Positions 5,409 to 11,035 of a DNA stretch of 14,460 nucleotides are shown in pieces. Below the pieces are notes generated by a model that searched no databases, was not told where the DNA came from, and saw nothing but the letters and a program-made list of their open reading frames with translations. The translations under genes and the position numbers were made by a program. The stretch is from Candidatus Moranbacteria bacterium RIFCSPLOWO2_12_FULL_48_12 (GTDB taxonomy: Bacteria; Patescibacteriota; Minisyncoccia; Moranbacterales; UBA1568): NCBI GenBank assembly GCA_001784735.1, contig MFSB01000055.1, forward strand, positions 1 to 14,460, written 5' to 3'. Within the stretch, counting starts at the first letter, position 1; each line of letters opens with the position of its first letter.

Positions 5409-6746
5409 ATGCGCGTTCTAAGCATCGAGACATCCTGCGACGATACGGCAGCCGCTGTTGTCAAATGGTCTGAAGACCATTCGAGTCTGTCCTCGACTCT
5501 GAGGGAAGAGCTTCGCTCGGACTCGAATGAGAGCTCGTCGAAGACTGACGATTGCGTAACCGTACTTTCCAGTGTCGTTTCTACACAGACGATTCACGCC
5601 TCATGGGGCGGTGTGGTGCCGAATCTGGCCTCGCGCGAACATGTGAAAAATATCGTTTCTGTCATCGAAGAAGCCCTGAGGCGAGCAAAGTGTACATCGC
5701 AGGATATCGACCTTATCGCAGTTACAGAAGGGCCGGGATTGATGCCGGCTCTCTTGGTCGGCGTGAGCGCCGCCAAAACCCTCGCTCTCATCTGGAACAA
5801 ACCGCTTATCGGCATCCAGCATCTGGAAGGACACATCTACGCTAATTTTTTGGGAAAAATTAGCGAAATTTCTAATTTCAAATTTCTAATTCCTAATGAA
5901 ATTCTAAAATCTCCGCCCAAGACGGACCAGCCTCGGGCTGGCAAATTTCCAGTTTCAAGTTTCAAGTTTCCCCTGCTCGCTCTCATCGTATCGGGTGGAC
6001 ATACAGAGCTCGTCTTGATGCAAAAACATTTTGATTATACTATTTTGGGCGAGACCCAGGATGATGCCGCCGGAGAAGCCTTTGATAAAGTGGCCAAGCT
6101 CCTCGGCCTTCCCTATCCCGGAGGCCCGGTTGTCGCAGAACGCGCCGATGAATTCCGAAAGAGGGACGAACTTTCTTCTGTCATTCCCGCGCAGGCGGGA
6201 ATCCAGGCTCCACAAAACATTCTGGATCCCCGGGTCAAGCCCGAGGATGACAAATTATTCGCTTTCCCCCGGCCGATGATCGATTCCGATGACTTTAACT
6301 TTTCGTTTTCCGGATTGAAAACCGCTGTTCTCTATTTCCTAAAAAAACATACGGCGGAAATAAAAGACGAAAAATTCATCAATGCAGTCTGCTACGAATT
6401 TCAAGAGGCCGTCGTTAATGTACTGGTCAGCAAAACAAAGAAAGCGCTCAAACTCTATTCTCCGCAAACGCTCGTCATCGCCGGCGGAGTGTCAGCAAAT
6501 GTGAGACTCCGCGAACAGCTTCAAAATGTTATCGACTCTCTCAATTTGGAAGCAAGGCTTCCAAATGAGAAGATTGCTTTTCTCACACCGGAATTCGCCT
6601 ACTCGCTCGATAACGCGGCCATGATCGGCATCGCTGCCGCCCTGCGCTACGAACAGATGAGCGAAAAGCAAAGGAAAGAATTGATGCATATGCCCCTCAC
6701 CCTCGATCCCGATGCCAACCTACCACTACAAAATCTAAAATCTTAA
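5409..6746 (+). CDS. tsaD: tRNA N6-threonylcarbamoyladenosine transferase TsaD, with repeat-derived inserts
   Basis: TsaD transfers threonylcarbamoyl from threonylcarbamoyl-AMP to A37 of ANN-decoding tRNAs, working with TsaB and TsaE (not in this window). Family features are clear: MRVLSIETSCDDT at the start, WGGVVPNLASREHV (66-79), the metal site HLEGH (His138, His142), LIVSGGHTEL (192-201), DDAAGEAFDKVAKLLGLPYPGGP (218-240), FSFSGLKT (298-305), IAGGVSAN (357-364) and the third ligand in SLDNAAM (Asp401). At 445 residues it is about 100 longer than usual (E. coli about 337). The excess lies in four loops: about 20-49, 149-186, 248-283 and a 7-codon insert near 380-386. All coincide with palindromes or heptad repeats. 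Every catalytic motif is intact and in frame, so the enzyme should work. There is no Shine-Dalgarno at ATG 5409; cofE-like follows after 44 nt. Confidence 0.95.
   Translation: MRVLSIETSCDDTAAAVVKWSEDHSSLSSTLREELRSDSNESSSKTDDCVTVLSSVVSTQTIHASWGGVVPNLASREHVKNIVSVIEEALRRAKCTSQDIDLIAVTEGPGLMPALLVGVSAAKTLALIWNKPLIGIQHLEGHIYANFLGKISEISNFKFLIPNEILKSPPKTDQPRAGKFPVSSFKFPLLALIVSGGHTELVLMQKHFDYTILGETQDDAAGEAFDKVAKLLGLPYPGGPVVAERADEFRKRDELSSVIPAQAGIQAPQNILDPRVKPEDDKLFAFPRPMIDSDDFNFSFSGLKTAVLYFLKKHTAEIKDEKFINAVCYEFQEAVVNVLVSKTKKALKLYSPQTLVIAGGVSANVRLREQLQNVIDSLNLEARLPNEKIAFLTPEFAYSLDNAAMIGIAAALRYEQMSEKQRKELMHMPLTLDPDANLPLQNLKS
5464..5529. repeat. Palindromic insert 1 inside tsaD
   Basis: AATGGTCT (5464-5471) and AGACCATT (5474-5481) form an 8-bp perfect stem. 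Overlapping it, CATTCGAGTC (5478-5487) pairs with GACTCGAATG (5520-5529). The loop contains GAGCTTCGCTCG (5508-5519), also found between genes at 2611-2622. It encodes a Ser/Glu/Asp-rich loop absent from ordinary TsaD. Confidence 0.65.
5840..5901. repeat. Insert 2a in tsaD: inverted copy of host sequence plus heptad tract
   Basis: CGCTAATTTTT (5840-5850), which encodes conserved TsaD residues YANF, is followed after TGGG by its exact reverse complement (5855-5865), an 11-bp stem. A tract with 7-nt period, consensus AATTTCT, runs from 5867 to about 5894 and decays to 5901. The encoded peptide includes ISNFKF. Confidence 0.75.
5927..5971. repeat. Insert 2b in tsaD: palindrome plus heptad tract
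   Basis: CCAGCC (5927-5932) and GGCTGG (5936-5941) form a perfect hairpin with loop TCG. Three bases later four heptads of consensus AGTTTCA run from 5944 to 5971. The encoded stretch rejoins normal TsaD sequence at FPLLALIVSGGHT. Confidence 0.7.
6179..6252. repeat. Insert 3 in tsaD: 74-bp TGTCAT...ATGACA palindromic element
   Basis: The element begins TGTCATTCCCGCGCAGGCGG and ends GAGGATGACA. The outer arms TGTCAT/ATGACA and inner ATCCAG/CTGGAT are complementary, and CCCGC/GCGGG forms a local stem. It encodes SVIPAQAGIQ and DPRVKPEDD, peptides familiar as translations of a dispersed bacterial repeat. It is inserted in frame in the loop between GGP (238-240) and FPRP (286-289). Confidence 0.8.
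6544..6566. repeat. Palindrome inside tsaD (copy 1 of a pair)
   Basis: Arms TTTGGAAGC (6545-6553) and GCTTCCAAA (6557-6565) surround AAG, with one further A/T pair outside. The 21-nt core equals seven codons and coincides with about seven extra residues between IAGGVSAN and the SLDN motif. Its exact reverse complement occurs at 6760-6780. Confidence 0.75.
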
Positions 6747-6759
6747 GGCCTAAGAAACT

Positions 6760-6780
6760 TTTGGAAGCCTTGCTTCCAAA
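6760..6780. repeat. Palindrome before the cofE-like gene (copy 2 of a pair)
   Basis: Arms TTTGGAAGC (6760-6768) and GCTTCCAAA (6772-6780) surround CTT. The 21-nt unit is the exact reverse complement of the copy inside tsaD, 215 bp away. It lies between the tsaD stop codon and ATG 6791 and may form a hairpin in the intercistronic RNA. Confidence 0.75.
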
Positions 6781-6790
6781 TCCAACAACT

Positions 6791-7540
6791 ATGAAAGTTA
6801 CAGCTATCAAAACCGAAAAGGTGTTGCCGCAATCGACCACTCTGCTTGATTTTCTCGACCGTAACCTGAAAAAATTCCCTGAGAATGCGATCCTCGCCGT
6901 TAGCGCAAAAATTATTTCCCTTTGCGAAGGAAGGTGTGTTCCCTTCACAGCAGATAAGGAAAAACTTATCCAAGAAGAGACTGATTACTACTTGCCAAAG
7001 AAATTTCGCCGCTCCGGCGCCACCGGCACCATCACACATCATGCTTTCATCGGCGCGGCGGGCATCGACGAATCCAACGCCGACGGCTATCATGTGCTCC
7101 TGCCGGAAAACTGCGCCAAAACCGCAGACCAAATTTATAAATACTTGAAAAGGCGGTTCGGGGTAAAAAATTGCGGTGTCGTCATCACCGACAGCCACTC
7201 GACGCCGCTCCGTCGCGGCGCCTCGGGCATTTCGCTCGCCTATCGCGGATTTATCGGCCTCAAAGATTATCGGGGAAAGAAAGATCTTTTCGGTAGGAAA
7301 CTGGTACTAAAACAAGCAAATGTAGCCGACGCTTTGGCTTCCGCCGCCGTCCTCGTCATGGGTGAAGGGGCTGAACAGACGCCTATCGTGATCATTGAAA
7401 ATACCTCTACCGTCTCATTCCAAAAAAATGCTCCCACAAAAAAAGAACTATCGGAATTCTATGTCGATCTGAAAGACGATACCTTCGCTCCCATTTTCAA
7501 TCTCAACCGCCTGAAAAAAGGCAAAAAGAAAGACCGATAA
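6791..7540 (+). CDS. CofE-like gamma-glutamyl ligase (putative folate or cofactor glutamylation)
   Basis: The 249-residue product belongs to the CofE family (F420-0:gamma-glutamyl ligase), enzymes that add glutamate to a cofactor using a nucleoside triphosphate. Visible family blocks are VSAKIISLCEGR (37-48), AGIDESN (90-96), ITDSHSTPLRRGASGISLAYRGFIGLKDYRGKKD as a continuous core (132-165, abbreviated here by its ends and key Asp134), FGRKL, VADALASAA (178-186) and LVMGEGAEQTPIVII. The product is basic at the C-terminus (KKGKKKDR). No F420 synthesis gene is in the window, and members in this type of bacterium are usually labelled putative folate gamma-glutamate ligases; the true substrate is unknown. 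I chose ATG 6791; an in-frame TTG at 6761 lies inside the palindrome. No Shine-Dalgarno is visible. It follows tsaD by 44 nt, probably co-transcribed. Its last codons overlap a terminator for the facing gene. Confidence 0.82.
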   Translation: MKVTAIKTEKVLPQSTTLLDFLDRNLKKFPENAILAVSAKIISLCEGRCVPFTADKEKLIQEETDYYLPKKFRRSGATGTITHHAFIGAAGIDESNADGYHVLLPENCAKTADQIYKYLKRRFGVKNCGVVITDSHSTPLRRGASGISLAYRGFIGLKDYRGKKDLFGRKLVLKQANVADALASAAVLVMGEGAEQTPIVIIENTSTVSFQKNAPTKKELSEFYVDLKDDTFAPIFNLNRLKKGKKKDR

Positions 7541-7548
7541 TCCGGTCT
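7521..7548 (-). terminator. Intrinsic terminator of the membrane-protein gene, overlapping the end of the cofE-like gene
   Basis: AGACCG (7531-7536) and CGGTCT (7543-7548) form a perfect 6-bp stem with a 6-nt loop. On the minus strand it is followed by TTCTTTTTGCC. It serves the minus-strand gene ending at 7570, while the same bases encode the last codons and stop of the plus-strand gene. Confidence 0.65.
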
Positions 7549-7552
7549 AAAT

Positions 7553-7566
7553 ACAACAATTGTTGT
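7553..7566 (+). terminator. Weak hairpin after the cofE-like gene
   Basis: ACAACAA and TTGTTGT form a 14-bp palindrome followed by TTCTT on the plus strand. The stem is AT-rich and without a separate loop, so it would be at best a weak terminator for tsaD-cofE. Confidence 0.3.
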
Positions 7567-7569
7567 TTC

Positions 7570-8073
7570 TTATACGTATTGTGGTTTCCACGCTGAAAGA
7601 AAATACCGCTGTCGCTTCTTATTCTTTGTTGGAGGATTACCCTTAAGATAATAAGTTTCAACTTCCATAACACTACCAAAAGCTACCGAATTTGTTATCA
7701 CCTCTTCTCTTTTTTTTGCCATCCCTTCTATAACCATGGTTTTCAAGTTTGCTTCCAAAAAAAGATTAAATGCACCACATGACTGTCCAGCATCATTAAT
7801 CTCCGTTTCAATCTGAAGGGCAGTTTTCCCCTTGGAATAATCCAATTTACCATAAATCAACAAAAAAGGCTCCTCTGTCGCTGGACTTATCTTATAAAGC
7901 AGAGTGACAATAATCAGTAGAAGCGGGCAAAGAATTACAATAACTGTATAGAATGTTAATTTCAGTATGTTTGGTTTCTCATCCCCCCTAGACCACTCTT
8001 TAATAAGGATGGACGCACACCACAAAGCACACATACCATAGATGATTCCGATCCAAATAAGGATGTCGCTCAC
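7570..8073 (-). CDS. Hypothetical two-helix membrane protein
   Basis: I do not recognise this 167-residue protein. Two hydrophobic segments, about 4-24 (ILIWIGIIYGMCALWCASILI) and 38-60 (ILKLTFYTVIVILC onward), are separated by a short charged loop (KEWSRGDEKPN). The remaining ~105 residues form a soluble domain with mixed strands and helices and a basic tail. The start is GTG 8071-8073, well supported by GGAGG (8082-8078) four bases upstream. The gene is more AT-rich than its neighbours valS and cofE-like, has its own terminator, and is divergent from valS. It looks like an accessory gene of unknown role. Confidence 0.65.
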   Translation of the reverse strand: MSDILIWIGIIYGMCALWCASILIKEWSRGDEKPNILKLTFYTVIVILCPLLLIIVTLLYKISPATEEPFLLIYGKLDYSKGKTALQIETEINDAGQSCGAFNLFLEANLKTMVIEGMAKKREEVITNSVAFGSVMEVETYYLKGNPPTKNKKRQRYFLSAWKPQYV

Positions 8074-8134
8074 TGTACCTCCCCTTAAGAAGAGAAAAAA
8101 TCACTAAAAACCGTGATTGTTAAAGTTCGATTAC

Positions 8135-8168
8135 ATTATAGAGTATCGAGAAAAGACAGGTGTGTCAA
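8135..8168 (-). promoter_or_regulatory. Candidate promoter of the membrane-protein gene
   Basis: On the minus strand a perfect TTGACA (8168-8163) and a perfect TATAAT (8140-8135) are present, but 22 nt apart rather than 17. GATACT (8147-8142) would be 15 nt from the same -35. One of these pairs, or the TATAAT with a weak -35, probably drives the gene; a small AATCAC/GTGATT hairpin lies in the leader. Confidence 0.4.
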
Positions 8169-8203
8169 GGCTTTGGAAAAAAGAAAAGTTATGTTAGGCT
8201 AGA

Positions 8204-10975
8204 ATGGCTATGCCAAAGGAAATACCCAAAACGTACGATGCGAAAGAGTGGGAAGAAAAGCTCTACCATGCATGGGAAAAGAGCAGTTTTTTCAATCCCG
8301 ATATATGCATCAAAGCCGGGGTCACAAAAGCGGACGCACCAATTTTTTCTATCGTCCTCCCTCCGCCCAATGTGACCGGCACACTCCATACTGGTAGTGC
8401 CTGTATGCTCGCGATCGAAGACCTGATTGTGCGCTACCATCGCATGCAAGGCTTTCGCACCCTGTGGCTGCCAGGAACCGATCACGCCGCTATCGCTACC
8501 CAGAGCAAAGTCGAGCGCATCATCTACGAAAAAGAAAAAAAGACACGTCACGACCTCGGGCGTGAAGAACTTTTGCGGCGGATCGAATCTTTTGCAGAGG
8601 AAAGCCGCAACACCATCGTTCATCAGACCAAGAAAATGGGCTCGTCACTCGACTGGTCGCGCGAAGCTTACACCCTCGATGAAAAACGCAGCCTGGCCGT
8701 CCGCACCGCTTTCAAAAAAATGTTTGATGACGGCATCATTTACCGCGGCGAACGCATCGTCAACTGGGATCCGCAGATGCAGACGACCGTCTCTGACGAT
8801 GAGATCGAGTACGTCGAAAAAACAAGCCCGTTCTATTATTTGAAATACGGCCCCTTCGTCATCGGCACGGTGCGGCCCGAAACCAAATTCGGCGACAAGT
8901 ATGTAGTTATGCATCCGAATGATGAACGCTACAAAGCATACAAGCATGGACAAAAGATCAACCTGGAATGGATAAACGGCCCTATCACCGCCACCGTTAT
9001 CAAAGATAAGGCCGGCGATATGGCATTCGGTTCCGGTGTGATGACCATCACTCCCGCTCACTCACGGATAGATTTTGAAATCGCCCAAAGGCACAATCTC
9101 GATATCGAGCCGATCATCGATGACCAAGGGAAACTGCTGCCCATCGCAGAGGAATTTGCCGGCCAAGAAATCAAAGAGGCCCGCGGAAAAATTGTCGCAA
9201 AACTCAAGGCCAAGGGGCTCCTCGTAAAAATTGACGAACAATATACCCATAACGTAGCGACGAATGGCCGTGGCGGTGGCACTATCGAACCCCAGATCAA
9301 GAAGCAGTGGTGGATCAATGTCAATAAAGAATTTGAGCGCGCCGGCAAAACAGTAACATTGAAATCGCTCATGCAGGATGCTGTGCGATCGAAAAAAATC
9401 GAAATCCTCCCCGAACGGTTTGAAAAGATATATTTCCATTGGATTGATAATCTCCGTGACTGGTGCATCTCGCGCCAGATTTGGTATGGACACCGCATCC
9501 CTGTTTATTATTGTTCCAATAATAAACAGGGAATTTCAAATTTCAAATTTCAAATTTCCAAAGAAGAAAAATGCTCCGAACCCATTGCAAGTATTGAACC
9601 TCTAAATAAATGCCCGCATTGTAATGGCGAGATCGAACAAGATCCTGACACGCTCGATACTTGGTTCTCATCAGGATTGTGGACACTCTCCACTCTCGGT
9701 TGGCCCGCCTACGCGGAAACCGCTACGGCGGGTAAACCTGGATCGGAGAATGATTTTGCCAATTACCACCCCACTAATCTCCTGGAGAGCGGCTATGATA
9801 TCCTCTTTTTCTGGATAGCCCGCATGATTCTCATGACTACCTACCTGCTCGACACGATCCCTTTCAAGACCGTTTATCTGCATGGTCTGGTACGCGATGA
9901 ACAAGGCCGCAAGATGTCGAAATCGCTCGATAACATCATCGATCCGCTGGATATGATTTCCGAATATGGCGCGGATGCTTTGCGCCTCGCCCTCGTCATC
10001 GGGTCTTCCCCTGGTAATGATACCCGCATCGGCGATGAAAAAATCGTCAGTTTTCGAAACTTCACGAACAAGCTCTGGAATATCGGTCGCTATGTCAGTA
10101 ATGTAGGAATCAGGAATCGCGAATTACGAATCACGGAGAAACCGGAACCGAAAAGCAATGCGGATCATTGGATATTGAAACGACTGCAGGACGTGACAGA
10201 GGAAGTGACGCGACTCATCGAAAACTATCAGCTCTCGCTCGCGGGAGAGAAACTCCGTGATTTCACTTGGGGCGAATTCGCGGACTGGTATGTGGAGATC
10301 CATAAAGTGGAAAAAAATGATGCCGTACTGCGTTTCGTTTTTGAAACACTCTTGAAACTCTGGCACCCCTTTATGCCCTATGTTACCGAGGCGCTTTGGG
10401 AAACTCTTGGCAATCATACAAAAAACCTCTTGATGATTGAGCGCTGGCCTGCCTCAACTTCGACGCAAGGCGGGCCAAAAAAAGTTGCTCTCACACTGAA
10501 AGCTGATGACGCAGAACGATTCCAACTCATCATTGATATTATTCAGAAGATCCGTGCGGTACGAAGCTTCTCCAAAATTGATCCTGCAAAACTTATTACG
10601 GTAACTATAAGAAGAGCAAACGAACGAATCCTCGTACAAGATAATGGTGATATTTTCAAACATCTCGCACGCATATCTGATATTCACATAACAGATGGTA
10701 ACGCTGCTCCAGAAAAAAGTATCCTGGTGCAGTCCGGTCTCCTTCAAGTCTTTATAAATCTCGAGGGTATTGTTGACATCAAAAAGGAACGTGAACGCTT
10801 CAAAGAAGAAAAAGAAGATAAAGAAAAATATATTATGTCACTAGAGACAAAACTTTCAAATAAAAACTTTATCGCACGCGCCAAACCAGACATCGTCGAA
10901 GCGGAGCGAATGAAATTAGAGGAGACAAAAAAACAACTTGCCGATCTCAAACATCACCTCGCATCGCTTCTCTAA
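8204..10975 (+). CDS. valS: Valyl-tRNA synthetase with repeat-derived inserts
   Basis: ValRS charges tRNA-Val and edits Thr-tRNA-Val. The 923 residues show class I order: PPPNVTGTLHTGSA (53-66), where the HIGH motif reads HTGS; GTDHAAIATQ (91-100); the CP1 editing domain (about 200-345) with TVRPETKFGDKYVVMHP and ITPAHSRIDFE; NLRDWCISRQIWYGHRIPV (416-434); a zinc ribbon (Cys437, Cys457, Cys470, Cys473); DTWFSSGLW (485-493); an intact KMSKS (570-574); the anticodon-binding domain; and the C-terminal coiled-coil arm (about 857-920). Four segments look inserted: 438-456, 501-512, 635-650 and 750-758, each matching a palindrome or heptad tract. ATG 8204 and ATG 8210 are both possible; a weak AGG precedes the first. 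No frameshift is present. Confidence 0.96.
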   Translation: MAMPKEIPKTYDAKEWEEKLYHAWEKSSFFNPDICIKAGVTKADAPIFSIVLPPPNVTGTLHTGSACMLAIEDLIVRYHRMQGFRTLWLPGTDHAAIATQSKVERIIYEKEKKTRHDLGREELLRRIESFAEESRNTIVHQTKKMGSSLDWSREAYTLDEKRSLAVRTAFKKMFDDGIIYRGERIVNWDPQMQTTVSDDEIEYVEKTSPFYYLKYGPFVIGTVRPETKFGDKYVVMHPNDERYKAYKHGQKINLEWINGPITATVIKDKAGDMAFGSGVMTITPAHSRIDFEIAQRHNLDIEPIIDDQGKLLPIAEEFAGQEIKEARGKIVAKLKAKGLLVKIDEQYTHNVATNGRGGGTIEPQIKKQWWINVNKEFERAGKTVTLKSLMQDAVRSKKIEILPERFEKIYFHWIDNLRDWCISRQIWYGHRIPVYYCSNNKQGISNFKFQISKEEKCSEPIASIEPLNKCPHCNGEIEQDPDTLDTWFSSGLWTLSTLGWPAYAETATAGKPGSENDFANYHPTNLLESGYDILFFWIARMILMTTYLLDTIPFKTVYLHGLVRDEQGRKMSKSLDNIIDPLDMISEYGADALRLALVIGSSPGNDTRIGDEKIVSFRNFTNKLWNIGRYVSNVGIRNRELRITEKPEPKSNADHWILKRLQDVTEEVTRLIENYQLSLAGEKLRDFTWGEFADWYVEIHKVEKNDAVLRFVFETLLKLWHPFMPYVTEALWETLGNHTKNLLMIERWPASTSTQGGPKKVALTLKADDAERFQLIIDIIQKIRAVRSFSKIDPAKLITVTIRRANERILVQDNGDIFKHLARISDIHITDGNAAPEKSILVQSGLLQVFINLEGIVDIKKERERFKEEKEDKEKYIMSLETKLSNKNFIARAKPDIVEAERMKLEETKKQLADLKHHLASLL
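9498..9559. repeat. Insert a in valS: inverted copy of host sequence plus heptad tract
   Basis: TCCCTGTTTATTATTG (9498-9513), encoding the conserved IPVYYC, is followed after TTC by its exact reverse complement (9517-9532), a 16-bp perfect stem. Four near-identical heptads of consensus AATTTCA follow at 9532-9559. The architecture is the same as at tsaD 5840-5901, and the peptide ISNFKF is encoded again. Confidence 0.85.
9704..9732. repeat. Insert b in valS: GC-rich palindrome
   Basis: CCCGCC (9704-9709) pairs with GGCGGG (9727-9732), and GCGG (9713-9716) with CCGC (9720-9723), around AAA. TAC on both sides is unpaired. It encodes AYAETATAG directly after the conserved LGWP and lengthens the loop before the YHPT motif. 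Confidence 0.65.
10105..10139. repeat. Insert c in valS: heptad tract
   Basis: Five 7-nt units (AGGAATC twice, then GCGAATT, ACGAATC and a decayed unit) encode GIRNRELRITEKP in the linker between the catalytic core and the anticodon-binding domain. No palindrome precedes this tract. Confidence 0.6.
10445..10477. repeat. Insert d in valS: GC-rich palindrome
   Basis: TGGCCTGCCT (10445-10454) pairs with AGGCGGGCCA (10468-10477) over 10 bp with one G-T wobble. The left arm encodes the conserved Trp-Pro of IERWP. The rest encodes ASTSTQGGP, a flexible loop. Confidence 0.55.
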
Positions 10976-10995
10976 GCAAATAATGACTGGGAGAT

Positions 10996-11030
10996 TTATT
11001 AGAAATTAGGCATTAGATATTAGGTATTTA
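10996..11030. repeat. Heptad tract between valS and the prsW-like gene
   Basis: Five 7-nt units ending in ATTAG (TTATTAG, AAATTAG and so on), the reverse-complement orientation of the CTAATTT units found in tsaD and at 13679. The tract reaches to within 6 nt of ATG 11036 and occupies the place of a ribosome site. Confidence 0.65.
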
Positions 11031-11035
11031 AGTAT

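Noticed and set aside
5409..6746. tsaD as a pseudogene because of its length
   Set aside because: All catalytic and metal-binding motifs are present, in order and in one frame; the extra length lies in loops.
6761..6790. TTG 6761 as the start of the cofE-like gene
   Set aside because: It would begin inside a palindromic repeat and add ten residues not typical of the family; ATG 6791 gives a normal N-terminus.
9058..9498. Overlapping antisense frames inside valS
   Set aside because: Two frames cover the same bases opposite an unmistakable ValRS; both are shadows.
9532..9559. Heptad tract as a possible CRISPR array
   Set aside because: Units are 7 nt with no spacers and are translated inside valS.
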